A stretch of 49,365 bases of DNA from an uncultured Clostridia bacterium (GCA_947594065.1 CANQDX010000008.1:1-49365); one strand, 5' to 3'; shown: positions 26,113-35,726, counted from the first letter of the stretch. Made by a program: numbers and translations. The notes: generated from the letters alone by a model not told the origin.

Positions 26113-27162
26113 ATGGAAAATCAAAACGCAGAAAAGAAAAAAGCTTTAGAAGTAGCAATGGGACAAATTGAAAAACAATTTGGTAAAGGGTCAGTAATGA
26201 AACTTGGAGAATTCCAAGCAATGAATATAGAGGCAATACCAACAGGAGCGCTTGGTTTAGATATTGCTCTAGGTATTGGTGGAGTACCACGTGGAAGAAT
26301 AGTTGAAATATATGGACCAGAATCTTCCGGAAAAACAACTCTTGCTTTGCATATTATTGCGGAAGCACAAAAAATGAATGGAGAAGCAGCTTTTATTGAT
26401 GCAGAACACGCATTAGATCCAGTTTATGCAAAACATTTAGGTGTAGATATTGATAATTTAATTGTATCTCAACCAGATACAGGAGAACAAGCTTTAGAAA
26501 TTGCAGAAGCATTAATTAGAAGCGGTGCATTAGATGTTATTGTTGTAGACTCTGTTGCAGCATTAGTGCCAAAAGCAGAAATTGATGGAGATATGGGAGA
26601 TTCTCATATAGGTTTACAAGCTAGATTAATGTCACAAGCTTTAAGAAAATTAGCAGGAGCAATTAATAAATCAAAAACAGTATTAGTATTTATTAACCAA
26701 TTAAGAGAAAAAGTTGGTATTATGTTTGGAAATCCAGAAACAACAACTGGTGGTAGAGCATTAAAATACTATGCTTCTGTAAGATTAGACATTAGAAAGG
26801 TAGAAAACATTAAAATAGATGGAGAAGTAGTAGGAAATAGAGCAAAAGTTAAAGTAGTAAAAAACAAAGTTGCTCCACCATTTAGAGAAGCAGAATTTGA
26901 TATTGTATATGGTAAAGGAATATCTAAAGAAGGAAATATATTAGATATAGGTGTAAACCTAGATATTATAGAAAAAAGTGGTTCTTGGTTTGCATATAAT
27001 GGTGAAAGAATTGCACAAGGTAGAGAAAATGTAAAAGAATACTTAAAAGAACATCCAGAAATGATGAAGGAAATTGAAGAAAAAATAAGAGCAAAATTTT
27101 CAGAAGCATTTGAAAAAAGCCTTGTAGAAGATGAAACAGAAGAAGATAACGAAGAAGAATAA
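26113..27162 (+). CDS. recA: Recombinase RecA
   Basis: 349 residues. Walker [10 protein letters not shown] (68-76), Walker [11 protein letters not shown], loop L1 [20 protein letters not shown] and L2 INQLREKVG...[11 protein letters not shown]. It performs homologous recombination and drives SOS induction. AGAAAGGA precedes the ATG. recX follows. Confidence 0.98.
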   Translation: MENQNAEKKKALEVAMGQIEKQFGKGSVMKLGEFQAMNIEAIPTGALGLDIALGIGGVPRGRIVEIYGPESSGKTTLALHIIAEAQKMNGEAAFIDAEHALDPVYAKHLGVDIDNLIVSQPDTGEQALEIAEALIRSGALDVIVVDSVAALVPKAEIDGDMGDSHIGLQARLMSQALRKLAGAINKSKTVLVFINQLREKVGIMFGNPETTTGGRALKYYASVRLDIRKVENIKIDGEVVGNRAKVKVVKNKVAPPFREAEFDIVYGKGISKEGNILDIGVNLDIIEKSGSWFAYNGERIAQGRENVKEYLKEHPEMMKEIEEKIRAKFSEAFEKSLVEDETEEDNEEE

Positions 27163-27201
27163 ACAATGTAAAGTGCGAAGAATAGTTATTTTAGAAAGAA
27201 T

Positions 27202-27234
27202 AGAAACTAGTTGGTTAAAAACTAACTAGTTTCT
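27202..27234 (+). other. Hairpin between recA and recX
   Basis: A 15-bp stem (27202-27216 with 27220-27234, one G-T pair, AAA loop) without a T tract. It probably lowers recX expression relative to recA by partial termination or processing, which is inference. Confidence 0.6.
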
Positions 27235-27285
27235 AGCTTTGAAAACCGTTGCTTGGTATTTTATATAGTATGGTTTGGTGAAAAA

Positions 27286-27738
27286 ATGGAATATAGTATA
27301 GAAGATTTTGATAAAGCTAAAACAAAAGTAATGAATTACATTATGTATAAAAAAAGAACAGAATATGAGGTAAGAAATAAATTCTCTAAAATACTTGAAG
27401 AAAATTTATTAAATGATATAATAGATTATGTTAAAGAAGCAGGGTATTTAAGTGATGAAGATTATATAAAAAGAGCAATAGCTGAGTTTATGGCTCTTAA
27501 TCATTTATCTGAAAAAGAAATAAAATATAAATTATATTCAAAAGGTATAGAAAATAATCAAATAGAAGATTACTTTAGTAGCCACAGCGATGAGCTTTAT
27601 GAATATGAATTAGAATCTGCTAAAACTATTGTTAATAAAAAACAATCTACAATGTCACCGGAAGAAATAGAAAATTATTTAAGAAAAAAAGGATATATAG
27701 AAGATATTATCAAAGAAGCAATTGAAGAGGAGAATTAA
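27286..27738 (+). CDS. recX: Regulatory protein RecX
   Basis: 150 residues from ATG 27286 (GGTG upstream; the in-frame TTG at 27253 has no site). Three-helix repeats with the family pattern (YIMYKKRTEYEVRNKF, LSDEDYIKRAI, LSEKEIKYKLYSKGI) identify RecX, which modulates RecA filaments. The usual position is just after recA. Its stop lies three bases before the scpA start. Confidence 0.88.
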   Translation: MEYSIEDFDKAKTKVMNYIMYKKRTEYEVRNKFSKILEENLLNDIIDYVKEAGYLSDEDYIKRAIAEFMALNHLSEKEIKYKLYSKGIENNQIEDYFSSHSDELYEYELESAKTIVNKKQSTMSPEEIENYLRKKGYIEDIIKEAIEEEN

Positions 27739-27741
27739 TTT

Positions 27742-28491
27742 ATGCAAAATGTACTTACACTAGAGTCAAATAAATATGCTATTAAAATAGAAAACTTTGA
27801 AGGTCCATTAGATTTGCTATGTCATTTAATAGATAAAAACAAAATGAATATCTACGATATTAAAATAAGCCAAATAGCAGACCAATATATAGATTATATT
27901 AATAAAATGAATGAACTTAATTTAGAAGTAACAAGTGAATTCATTATAATGGCATCTACTCTTCTTTATATTAAATCAAAAGGGCTTCTTCCAAACGAAG
28001 TAGAAGCAGAGGAAGAACTTACAGAGGAGCAGTTAATTGCAAGAATAATAGAATATAAAAAATACAAAGAAATTACTTCTAAGCTAAAAGAAAATTATGA
28101 AGAATTTTCACAAAGATTTTTTAAAATTGCAGAAGTAATAGAACTTCCAAAACAAAAGCTAGAAGTAGAATATGACTCTAAAATGATACCTAATATTTAT
28201 CAAGAATTAGTGGAAAGAAATAAAGAAAAGATAAATCAAAATGCAAGAAACATTGAAAGAATTGCAATTACAGAAAGTTACACAGTAGCAAGCAAAGTGA
28301 AAGAAATGTTTAAAGAATTAATTAGAAAACCTAAATTTGTGTTTAACAAGTTATATTCTTTATCTAAGTGCAACAAACAAGAAGTAGTAACTGCTTTTAC
28401 TGGACTACTAGAACTATCTAGAAGAAATAAAGTAACAACAATGCAAGAAAAATTATTTGGAGATATTACAGTAGAAAAAAATAGAAAATAA
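27742..28491 (+). CDS. scpA: Segregation and condensation protein A
   Basis: 249 residues. The N-terminal FEGPLDLLCHLIDKNKMNIYDI and the C-terminal winged helix (VVTAFTGLLELSRRNKV) are the kleisin ScpA signature. It bridges SMC heads in chromosome condensation. No scpB follows, although it usually does; the next gene is DUF2953. Confidence 0.95.
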   Translation: MQNVLTLESNKYAIKIENFEGPLDLLCHLIDKNKMNIYDIKISQIADQYIDYINKMNELNLEVTSEFIIMASTLLYIKSKGLLPNEVEAEEELTEEQLIARIIEYKKYKEITSKLKENYEEFSQRFFKIAEVIELPKQKLEVEYDSKMIPNIYQELVERNKEKINQNARNIERIAITESYTVASKVKEMFKELIRKPKFVFNKLYSLSKCNKQEVVTAFTGLLELSRRNKVTTMQEKLFGDITVEKNRK

Positions 28492-28572
28492 CTCAAATGC
28501 ACAGACTTTTTTAGAGTATTTCCTGTTTAAAAATAAAATAAGTGTGAAAACTAGTATTAAAGGAGAAAACCA

Positions 28573-29190
28573 ATGATACTAGTTTTTATTATTTTAGGAA
28601 TCGTCATTTTAAGCTGTTTTGCATTTTTTATTTTTGCGTTATCTACGTTAAAAATAGAAGTTGATAAGTTACATATATCTAATAAAGAAGAAAAACTGAA
28701 AGTGGATTTTGTTTTAAATATTGCAGTATATTTTTTAAATAAACTAAAATTATTGAAAATAACAATTGATAATGAGAAAATAAATAATTTATTAAATTCT
28801 GGAAAAATTGATATTCAAAAATTAAAAGATAACAAACCTGTTAATAAAGATATTTTAAAAGCATTAAAAAATGCAAAATTTACAATAGAATTGTTTAATA
28901 TAAAAGGATATTTTGCAACTTTTAATACTGTTTTATCATCTGGAATATATGCTTTTGTTTGTGCAATTATTCCAATATTTGTTGCACCCAAGTTAAATGG
29001 AAAATTTGATAACAAAATAGAATTCTTAAATGTTTCAGAGAATCTAATTAATATTAACCTAAGATGTATAATTTGTGTAAAAATGGTAAATATTATAAAT
29101 ATATTATCAGATTTAAAAAAGAAAGGTGGAAAACAAGATAATGGGGGAAAATCATCCAATAGAAGGGCTTATGCTCACAGCTATGAATAG
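28573..29190 (+). CDS. DUF2953 (YtfI-like) membrane protein
   Basis: 205 residues with an N-terminal membrane helix (about 1-22), a lysine-rich cytoplasmic middle, a second hydrophobic segment (about 118-140) and a C-terminal NLININLRCIICVKM strand typical of DUF2953. AAAGGAG is seven bases before the ATG. Its 3' end overlaps the next gene by 50 bases. DUF2953 genes commonly precede ytfJ in spore formers, suggesting a linked but unknown role. Confidence 0.75.
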   Translation: MILVFIILGIVILSCFAFFIFALSTLKIEVDKLHISNKEEKLKVDFVLNIAVYFLNKLKLLKITIDNEKINNLLNSGKIDIQKLKDNKPVNKDILKALKNAKFTIELFNIKGYFATFNTVLSSGIYAFVCAIIPIFVAPKLNGKFDNKIEFLNVSENLININLRCIICVKMVNIINILSDLKKKGGKQDNGGKSSNRRAYAHSYE

Positions 29191-29746
29191 TATAGAAAGT
29201 ATGATTGATGTAGACACAATTATAGGAGAGCCAATTGAAACAGCAGGTAATATTACTATTATACCTATATCTAAAGTAAGCTTTGGTTTTGCAGCAGGAG
29301 GTAGCGAATTTAAAGGAGAAACAATAGATGAATACACAAAAAAAGATAAAGACGAAAAGGTACAATATAGATTGCCTTTTGGTGGCGGTAGCGGTGCAGC
29401 AGTAAGTATAAATCCAATTGCTTTTTTAATTGTTGAGCAAGGAAAGGTAAGACTATTACCAGTTAATCATAGTTCGTGTATAGATAAAATACTAGATTAT
29501 ATACCAGACTTGATTGAAAAAATGAATAAAAATTCTAATAAATGTAGTAAAACAGAAAATACAAATACATCAAATGAAGAAACACAGGAACCAAAAAGCA
29601 AGAAAACACATATTAATAAAATTCCAAAAACAACAGAAGAAAATTTAGAGTATAGACCTAAGGTAAAAAAGGAAAAAGAAAATAAAGAGATGGCAGAAGA
29701 ATTAGAAGATTTATTTGAAGACGAATATGAGTTTGACGATGATTAA
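29141..29746 (+). CDS. ytfJ: Sporulation protein YtfJ (GerW family)
   Basis: 201 residues from ATG 29141, with AAAGGTGG about eleven bases upstream; an in-frame GTG at 29126 lies inside that site. The GerW core (PIEGLMLTAMNSIESMIDV, then PISKVSFGFAAGGSEF and PFGGGSGAAVSINPIAFLIV) spans about 1-115. A long Lys/Glu tail ending in an acidic stretch follows and is longer than in Bacillus YtfJ. GerW is needed for cortex-lytic enzyme function in germination. Confidence 0.92.
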   Translation: MGENHPIEGLMLTAMNSIESMIDVDTIIGEPIETAGNITIIPISKVSFGFAAGGSEFKGETIDEYTKKDKDEKVQYRLPFGGGSGAAVSINPIAFLIVEQGKVRLLPVNHSSCIDKILDYIPDLIEKMNKNSNKCSKTENTNTSNEETQEPKSKKTHINKIPKTTEENLEYRPKVKKEKENKEMAEELEDLFEDEYEFDDD

Positions 29747-29748
29747 TA

Positions 29749-29777
29749 TTGCTAAATTTTATAATATATGTTATAAT
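29749..29777 (+). promoter_or_regulatory. Promoter of the OLE RNA-oapA unit
   Basis: TTGCTA (29749-29754), 17 bases, TATAAT (29772-29777). The predicted start falls at about 29783, within the first arm of the RNA's closing stem. Confidence 0.7.
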
Positions 29778-29779
29778 TT

Positions 29780-30349
29780 AAATGATGGTGCATTATTCTA
29801 GTAATTTTGACTATTATGAGGGTGGGGCTAAAAATCCACTAGAAGGCATATCTATGAAGCTTGTTATTAATGCGCGAAACGCCCAGTCTTGTGTGTTAGT
29901 AGGAAGAATGAATATAGGAAAATATATAATGGCATATATATTCATTCCTATATTCGCTGAGACTTAAAATGAAATATATTATTTTAAGTGTAACCTATGC
30001 AAAGTGCCAAGACACGATGCATAGAGTAGCCTGTCTTGAGTGATAAATTCGGGATTAGTGAAGAAAATAAAATAATTATGGCCATAATTATTTTATTTGT
30101 TGCTATGAAATTATTGTTGCAAAAGAGACTAATAGTAGTAATCAAAATTTCAAGGAAAACTTCTAGAATGTTTGTGTAAAGTAGCAAGAAAGTTTGGGGA
30201 TTGAGGTACGGATTTAAGTGGCGATCTAGTTTCCAAAAAAATGGATATTTTCTTTAAATGGAAACAGCTAAGTAGCAATGCTTAGTAGAAAATAGAGAAA
30301 TTCTACTAGACCTAAACCGTAAAATTTATCTAAACTTTCACCATCATTT
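29780..30349 (+). ncRNA. OLE RNA (ornate large extremophilic RNA)
   Basis: A 627-base stretch without a credible gene. It is closed by a perfect 11-bp stem, AAATGATGGTG (29780-29790) with CACCATCATTT (30339-30349), giving an RNA of about 570 nt, close to the roughly 600 nt of known OLE RNAs. The interior is GC-richer than usual gaps, with several hairpins (for example ATAATTAT GGCC ATAATTAT near 30075), and the 3' part around 30200-30235 looks conserved. A small four-helix membrane protein with the features of OapA follows directly. OLE RNA and OapA form a membrane complex tied to stress tolerance and magnesium or energy state. The call rests on size, closing stem, position and partner. Confidence 0.85.
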
Positions 30350-30373
30350 CTAAATTTAAAAGAGGTACATAAG

Positions 30374-30913
30374 TTGAAAAAAATAGAAGAGAAAAAAGAA
30401 AAATGGAAATATAAATGGGCTGTTGAAGCTCTTTTTATTACTTTTTGTTTATCTTTACTTATTTCATTCCTATCTACAAATGCTATTAATAGTTTAAGTT
30501 TAATACCAGCAATTCTTATATTGCTACTTGTTATTTTTTTAGGAGTTATAACCGATACTATTGGTGTTGCAGTAACAGTAGGAAATGAAGAAGATTTTCA
30601 CGCAAAAGCGAGTAAAAAAATAGAAGGTGCTAAACCTTCTATTAAATTAATAAGAAATTCTGCAAAAGTTGCCAATATTTGTTGTGATGTAATTGGTGAT
30701 ATTTGTGGTGTATTAAGCGGTGCAATAAGTGCAATGCTAGCAGTAAAAATTAGCAATTTACTACAGATAAATATTAACACAAACTTTTTAATTAGTGCAG
30801 TAGTTGCTGCAGTCACAGTAGGTTCAAAAGCTGCTGGAAAAGTAATAGGGCAAGAGCATTCTACTCAAATAGTGCATATTGTAGGAATTGCTTTAAATAA
30901 GTTTATAAAATAA
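30374..30913 (+). CDS. oapA: OLE-associated membrane protein OapA
   Basis: 179 residues from a TTG seven bases after AAAGAGGTAC. Four predicted membrane helices (about 18-38, 42-64, 108-128, 134-155), a central cytoplasmic loop EEDFHAKASKKIEGAKPS and a C-terminal GKVIGQEHSTQIVHIVG. Size, topology, basic N-terminus and position 24 bases after the RNA fit OapA, which dimerises and binds OLE RNA at the membrane. It resembles the DUF21 membrane part of CorC/CNNM transporters. It converges on dacF with no clear terminator between. Confidence 0.85.
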   Translation: MKKIEEKKEKWKYKWAVEALFITFCLSLLISFLSTNAINSLSLIPAILILLLVIFLGVITDTIGVAVTVGNEEDFHAKASKKIEGAKPSIKLIRNSAKVANICCDVIGDICGVLSGAISAMLAVKISNLLQININTNFLISAVVAAVTVGSKAAGKVIGQEHSTQIVHIVGIALNKFIK

Positions 30914-30945
30914 AGAGATATAATAAAAAAATCATTACCATTTTT

Positions 30946-32160
30946 CTATCTACACATATTAAACCATTTTAAATAAAGATTTGTTGTTATATTCCATATT
31001 GTATTTTTATCTATATTTTCTGTGGCAACTAAGTTCCTTTCAAGTATAACTGCATCTCCAGACATATATTGTATTTTACCTAAAATATCACCTGCTTGTA
31101 TTGGAGCCATTATATTTTCATTAATAATAGTATTTTGTGTTATATTTCCGTTATCGCCCTTTTTAATTAACACACTAGCATCTTCTTCTAATGCAAGGCT
31201 AACCTGTGGAACCACGCCCTTATTTACATCAACTTGTTGAATAATCTCTCCTTTATTACCAAAACTTTTGCTTGTATAATTTGCAAAGCCATAATCAAGC
31301 AATTTGGTGGCTTCATTAAATCTTATTTTAGTAGTTGGAGCTTTCATAATAACACCTATTAAAGATAAACCATCTCTAGTTGCAGAAGCAGATAAATTAT
31401 ATAACGCAACAGAAGTGGAGCCAGTCTTTAAACCAGTAGCACCTTTGTAGTTTCTAACTAATTTATTGGTATTTACTAGTTCAGACTTTCCATCACGAAT
31501 AGAATCCATCCAAATTGTTGTATATTTCGTTATGTCTGGATGGTTTAGTAGAAGCTCTCTAGACATAAGAGCAATATCATTTGCTGATGTAACGTGCCCA
31601 TCTTCGTCTATTCCGTGACAGTTTTTAAAACAAGTATCATTCATTCCTAATTGTTTCGCTTTAGTATTCATCATTTGAACAAAAGATTCTTCAGAACCTG
31701 CCAAATATTCTGCCATAGCTACTGTACAGTCATTAGCCGATACTACACAAATAGATTTTAACATATCGTGAACCGTTAATGTCTCTGTTGTATCAAGCCA
31801 TATTTGCGAACCACCCATTGAACTTGCATTTTCACTACAAGGAATTTGAGTATCTAAAGTTATTTTTCCACTATCTAATGCTTCCATTATTAATAGTAAA
31901 CTCATTACTTTAGTTACACTAGCTGGCCTTAATTGTTCGTGAATATTGTGAGCATACAGAACCTTTCCTGTTGTTTGTTCTATTAAAATTGCAGCCCCAG
32001 ATTCTAGATTTAATGAATTGTCTTCTTTTACATCAGAAACAGTTTGAATAGCATTAGAAGAAGTATTATTAGACCATACATAGATTGAATCTGTTGCAAA
32101 GACTACAGTAGAGATAATACAAGTAAAAATAATACAGAATATAATTATCTTGTTTTTCAT
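30946..32160 (-). CDS. dacF: D-alanyl-D-alanine carboxypeptidase (DacF/PBP5 type)
   Basis: 404 residues with a signal peptide (about 1-22). Penicillin-binding motifs: SVTK (Ser81, Lys84), SAN (141-143) and KTG (245-247), followed by the PBP5 C-terminal beta domain and an amphipathic end. It trims peptidoglycan stem peptides at the cell surface. GGAGG precedes the ATG. DacF-type genes often lie near ytfJ in clostridia; dacF versus dacB naming is not certain. Confidence 0.9.
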   Translation of the reverse strand: MKNKIIIFCIIFTCIISTVVFATDSIYVWSNNTSSNAIQTVSDVKEDNSLNLESGAAILIEQTTGKVLYAHNIHEQLRPASVTKVMSLLLIMEALDSGKITLDTQIPCSENASSMGGSQIWLDTTETLTVHDMLKSICVVSANDCTVAMAEYLAGSEESFVQMMNTKAKQLGMNDTCFKNCHGIDEDGHVTSANDIALMSRELLLNHPDITKYTTIWMDSIRDGKSELVNTNKLVRNYKGATGLKTGSTSVALYNLSASATRDGLSLIGVIMKAPTTKIRFNEATKLLDYGFANYTSKSFGNKGEIIQQVDVNKGVVPQVSLALEEDASVLIKKGDNGNITQNTIINENIMAPIQAGDILGKIQYMSGDAVILERNLVATENIDKNTIWNITTNLYLKWFNMCR

Positions 32161-32232
32161 AACTTGCCTCCTATATAGAAATTTAAAAATTTCTCTTTTA
32201 TTTACTATATAACTATATTCCTAATTTATTTA

Positions 32233-32862
32233 TTATATTCTAACAATTTCTATTTTCACTTGGTTATCTTCTAATTTCGCTTCTAACATAATATCATAAT
32301 TTAAAGTATTTTTGAATTTAAAATCAGCAGATTTATAGGAAACAGCAGCATCTTTTCCATCTTTAATATATACAACATCTCTACTGTGCTCGTGTCTTTC
32401 TTTAATATCTAATTCTTCTACTTTAAGTACTGCATTGTAAATAGTTGTACTAATTTGACATATTCCTCCACCGTACGATTGTGTTACTTTCCCTGTAGAT
32501 GTAAAAGTTTTTGCCTTTCTATAGCCTTTCTCTTTAGTAGGGCATCCAAGCACATTCCATAATGAAAATGTTTCACCCTTCTTTATAATTGTTCCATTTA
32601 AAGTTTTACAAGCAAGATCTATATTAGAATATCTTGCCTTAGTATCTTTTGGGAGTTTTGTGGAAAAACTAGACAATTCTTCATCTTGAATTTCATTATT
32701 AGATAAAGTATTATTCATATTTTCAGTTATGTTGTTTTCTATTTTTGTTCCTGTTCTTTCTGCCGTATAACTATCTTTTTGAGGTTGATTTGAATAAAAA
32801 GCAAAGAATGCAATTCCAATTCCAAAAGCCAAAAAAATAAATATCCATAAGTATTTTTTCAT
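32233..32862 (-). CDS. VanW-family membrane-anchored protein
   Basis: 210 residues from the ATG at 32862 (AGGTGAT upstream; the longer frame starts at a GTG in that site). One membrane helix (about 5-25) is followed by the VanW domain: ARYSNIDLACKTLNGTIIKKGETFSLWNVLG and the strongly conserved SYGGGICQISTTIYNAVLK. VanW proteins occur in some vancomycin-resistance clusters and widely in spore formers; the function is unknown. No other van genes are here. Confidence 0.9.
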   Translation of the reverse strand: MKKYLWIFIFLAFGIGIAFFAFYSNQPQKDSYTAERTGTKIENNITENMNNTLSNNEIQDEELSSFSTKLPKDTKARYSNIDLACKTLNGTIIKKGETFSLWNVLGCPTKEKGYRKAKTFTSTGKVTQSYGGGICQISTTIYNAVLKVEELDIKERHEHSRDVVYIKDGKDAAVSYKSADFKFKNTLNYDIMLEAKLEDNQVKIEIVRI

Positions 32863-32921
32863 TTTTATCACCTATGGATATTATTTTTACCATTTTTTTA
32901 TAATTTATTTATGCAAATCAT

Positions 32922-34460
32922 TTATTCCCATTCTATTGTTGCTGGTGGTTTGCTAGTTATGTCATAAACAACTCTATTTACGTGTTTTACTTCATTTACA
33001 ATTCTACTAGAAACTTTTTCTAAAACATTATATGGAATTTTTGACCAAGTAGCAGTCATAAAATCCGTTGTCTTTACACTTCTTAAGGCAATAGTGTAAT
33101 CGTAAGTTCTGCCGTCACCCATTACGCCAACGCTTCTAATATTAGTTAAAACAGCAAAATATTGATTAAGATCCTTTTCTAAACCAGCATTTTTAACTTC
33201 TTCTCTAAAAATAAAATCGGCATCTCTTAAAATATCTAATTTTTCTTTTGTTAAATCACCAATTACTCTTATTCCTAAACCTGGTCCAGGGAAAGGTTGT
33301 CTATATACTAAATTTTCTGGTATGCCTAATTCTAATCCGGTTTTTCTTACTTCGTCTTTAAATAAATCTCTTAAAGGCTCTATAATTTCCTTAAAATCAA
33401 CATAGTCTGGTAATCCACCAACATTATGATGACTCTTAATTTTTGCAGATTCGCCTAGACCACTTTCAATTACATCTGGGTAAATAGTTCCTTGAACTAA
33501 GTAATCTACTTTACCTATTTTTTTTGCTTCTTTTTCAAAAACTCTAATAAATTCTTCACCAATAATTTTTCTTTTTGCTTCCGGTTCAGTTACACCCTTT
33601 AATTTTTCTAGAAATTGTTCTTCAGCATTTACTCTAATTAAATTAATGTCGAATTGTTTTCTAAAAACTTGTTCAACTTCGTCTCCTTCATTTTTACGAA
33701 GCAATCCGTGGTCAACGAAAATACAGGTTAAATTCTTACCAATTGCTTTATGTAGTAAAACGGCAGCAACAGAAGAATCTACACCACCAGATAAAGCACA
33801 TAAAGCCTTTTTATCTCCTATTTTATTTTTTAAATATTCAATTTGTTCCTTAACGAAAGAAGACATTTTCCAATCTCCTTTACATTTACAAACATTGAAT
33901 AAAAAGTTGCTAATTATTTTTGTTCCATTTACTGTATTATTTACCTCTGGATGAAATTGTATTCCATAAAAATTCTTTTCTTCATTTTCCATTGCAGCAA
34001 CTGGACAGCTTGAAGTATTTCCAATTACTTTAAATCCTTCTGGAACTTTAGCAACAAAGTCGGTATGGCTCATTAAACAAATATTTTGTTTATCTAATCC
34101 TTCAAATAATTTAGAACAATTATCTAAGTTCACACTTGTTTCTCCATATTCTCTTTTTTCCGCTCTTTGAACAGTTCCACCAAGAGAATCAGTCATAAAT
34201 TGCATACCATAGCAAATTCCTAAAATAGGTATTCCAAGTTTAAAGATTGCAGGATCACATTTTGGAGCATTTGTCTCATAAACACTTGCAGGACCACCTG
34301 TAAAAATAATTCCCTTTGGATTTTTCTTTTTTATATCTTCTATTGATGTTTTATAAGGTACAATCTCTGAATATACATTACATTCTCTTACTCTTCTAGC
34401 AATTAATTGATTATATTGTCCATAAAAATCAATAATTAAAACTAACTCTTTATCTTCCAA
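32922..34460 (-). CDS. guaA: GMP synthase (glutamine-hydrolysing), TTG start
   Basis: 512 residues from a TTG at 34460, seven bases after GGAGG; an upstream frame to 34523 has no start signals. The class I amidotransferase domain (Cys of GICYGMQ, His and Glu of QFHPE, about 1-190) is followed by the PP-loop ATPase (LSGGVDSSV) and the dimerisation domain ending KPPATIEWE. It converts XMP to GMP. No guanine riboswitch is visible upstream. Confidence 0.97.
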   Translation of the reverse strand: MEDKELVLIIDFYGQYNQLIARRVRECNVYSEIVPYKTSIEDIKKKNPKGIIFTGGPASVYETNAPKCDPAIFKLGIPILGICYGMQFMTDSLGGTVQRAEKREYGETSVNLDNCSKLFEGLDKQNICLMSHTDFVAKVPEGFKVIGNTSSCPVAAMENEEKNFYGIQFHPEVNNTVNGTKIISNFLFNVCKCKGDWKMSSFVKEQIEYLKNKIGDKKALCALSGGVDSSVAAVLLHKAIGKNLTCIFVDHGLLRKNEGDEVEQVFRKQFDINLIRVNAEEQFLEKLKGVTEPEAKRKIIGEEFIRVFEKEAKKIGKVDYLVQGTIYPDVIESGLGESAKIKSHHNVGGLPDYVDFKEIIEPLRDLFKDEVRKTGLELGIPENLVYRQPFPGPGLGIRVIGDLTKEKLDILRDADFIFREEVKNAGLEKDLNQYFAVLTNIRSVGVMGDGRTYDYTIALRSVKTTDFMTATWSKIPYNVLEKVSSRIVNEVKHVNRVVYDITSKPPATIEWE

Positions 34461-34525
34461 TTTTTTTCCTCCAACTATAAAATATCTTTTAATAGTATAG
34501 CATAAATTGTATATAAATGTCAAAA

Positions 34526-34554
34526 TTGATTTTTATATAAATTTTTGGTATAAT
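34526..34554 (+). promoter_or_regulatory. Promoter of the 162-residue gene
   Basis: TTGATT (34526-34531), 17 bases ending TGG, TATAAT (34549-34554). Same design as the promoter at 22792-22764 on the other strand. Confidence 0.8.
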
Positions 34555-34591
34555 ATATATATAATAAACTTTTGGAAAGGAGGACATTATA

Positions 34592-35080
34592 GTGTCCGCA
34601 ATCAAAGCAAAAAAACTTCGGGCTGTTCAAAAATTCATTCCGTATGATGAATGGCCAAACCATCTTAACACTAATTGCATAGCCTATGCGCTTGGATTGC
34701 CCATTGATGATCCTAAAAAGGAAACTTTTACGAGCATCTTATGTGGAAATCCAATCGAGAAGATGTATGTCCTCTTAGACGAACTTGAATTGCAGTATCG
34801 GCGGATTAAATCACCATCAGAAATAAAAGAAAATGAATATGGTATTGTACTATATCATTACTTTTATAAAGTAAAATATTTTTTTGGTGGGGAATGGTAT
34901 TCGGACGATTCAGAGGAGATTCACCTTGCAAGGATTGAACAAGATGGTACTTGGACACACAAATTCGGATGGGATTACGATGCATCAATTACAAACCCTC
35001 AGGAAATACACGATACAATTCTTGAGGATGATAATGTTGATGTAACTCCCGAAGCCTACTTTGCAGTAAGGAAGCCTTAA
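34592..35080 (+). CDS. Unknown 162-residue protein, possible cysteine-peptidase-like fold
   Basis: Starts at a GTG eleven bases after GGAGG. I do not recognise the family with certainty. TNCIAYALGLPIDD near residues 28-41 resembles the Cys-helix start of papain/NlpC-like folds, and WTHKFGWD near residue 122 could supply the His; both are inferences. There is no signal peptide. CGG arginine codons and high G+C contrast with guaA and the Nudix gene on either side. It is monocistronic with its own promoter and terminator. Confidence 0.7.
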   Translation: MSAIKAKKLRAVQKFIPYDEWPNHLNTNCIAYALGLPIDDPKKETFTSILCGNPIEKMYVLLDELELQYRRIKSPSEIKENEYGIVLYHYFYKVKYFFGGEWYSDDSEEIHLARIEQDGTWTHKFGWDYDASITNPQEIHDTILEDDNVDVTPEAYFAVRKP

Positions 35081-35100
35081 TAAGGCTTCTTTACTTTTTT
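35069..35100 (+). terminator. Terminator overlapping the stop codon of the 162-residue gene
   Basis: GAAGCCTTA and TAAGGCTTC form a 9-bp stem around a single A, followed by a T-rich tail (TTTACTTTTTT). The stop TAA (35078-35080) lies in the stem. Confidence 0.82.
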
Positions 35101-35110
35101 AAAAAATCTA

Positions 35111-35138
35111 TTGAATATTCTTATAAATATAGTATAAT
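35111..35138 (+). promoter_or_regulatory. Promoter of the Nudix gene
   Basis: TTGAAT (35111-35116), 16 bases, TATAAT (35133-35138). Confidence 0.75.
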
Positions 35139-35155
35139 ATGTAAAGGTGATAGTT

Positions 35156-35650
35156 ATGGAAGAGTATTTAGATATATATGATGACCATAAACAGAAAACA
35201 GGAGAAGTTGTTTTAAGACAAAAAGCAAAAGAGTTACCTCAAGGAAAACATATTCTTATTGCTACTTTAATTATTAGAAATGATGAGAATAAAATTATGA
35301 TGCAATTGACATCTAAGAGTAAAGATAGTGTTATTGCATTGCCAGGTGGACACGTGACTCATAATGAAAATAGCAAACAAGCGGTTATTAGAGAAGTTTA
35401 TGAAGAACAAGGAATTTTGATTAATGAAAAAGATATTACTCTAGTGGGAGAAAGGTTGCATAATAATGCTGTTTTCTTTGATGTGTATTATTTAAAAGCT
35501 AATTTTAAAAAGGAAGATATGAAATTGCAACAAGAGGAAGTAGAAGATGTTATATGGATGACTCCAGATGAAATTTCTTTAGCTTATGAACAAAATAAAG
35601 TAAGACAAACATCTTATGATTCTATAGTAAATTTTTTAAATAGTAAATAA
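35156..35650 (+). CDS. Nudix hydrolase
   Basis: 164 residues from ATG 35156 (AAAGGTGA upstream). The complete Nudix box (GX5EX7REUXEEXGU) begins at GGHVTHNENSKQAV and ends REVYEEQGI, about residues 64-87. The N-terminal EEYLDIYDDHKQKTGEV resembles the isopentenyl-diphosphate-isomerase-like Nudix subgroup. It probably hydrolyses a nucleoside diphosphate derivative; the substrate is not predictable. Confidence 0.9.
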   Translation: MEEYLDIYDDHKQKTGEVVLRQKAKELPQGKHILIATLIIRNDENKIMMQLTSKSKDSVIALPGGHVTHNENSKQAVIREVYEEQGILINEKDITLVGERLHNNAVFFDVYYLKANFKKEDMKLQQEEVEDVIWMTPDEISLAYEQNKVRQTSYDSIVNFLNSK

Positions 35651-35688
35651 AAAAATTAAGGTAAACATTACCTAGATTAATTTTTTTC
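35651..35688 (+). terminator. Terminator after the Nudix gene
   Basis: AAAATTAA with TTAATTTT and GGTAA with TTACC form a stem with a small bulge, followed by a T run. Confidence 0.75.
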
Positions 35689-35698
35689 TAAAAATATA

Positions 35699-35726
35699 TT
35701 GAAAAACAACAAAAAAATGATATAAT
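35699..35726 (+). promoter_or_regulatory. Promoter of the 49-residue membrane peptide
   Basis: TTGAAA (35699-35704), 16 bases, TATAAT (35721-35726). Confidence 0.7.

Noticed and set aside
29782-29967. 61-residue open frame inside the OLE RNA region
   Set aside because: It has no ribosome binding site, starts at the 5' end of the closing stem, and composition and context fit a structured RNA.
29984-30187. 67-residue minus-strand frame in the OLE RNA region
   Set aside because: No start signals and no recognisable protein features; it overlaps the structured RNA.
34461-34591. Guanine riboswitch before guaA
   Set aside because: The 5' region of guaA is short and AT-rich and lacks the purine-aptamer core.
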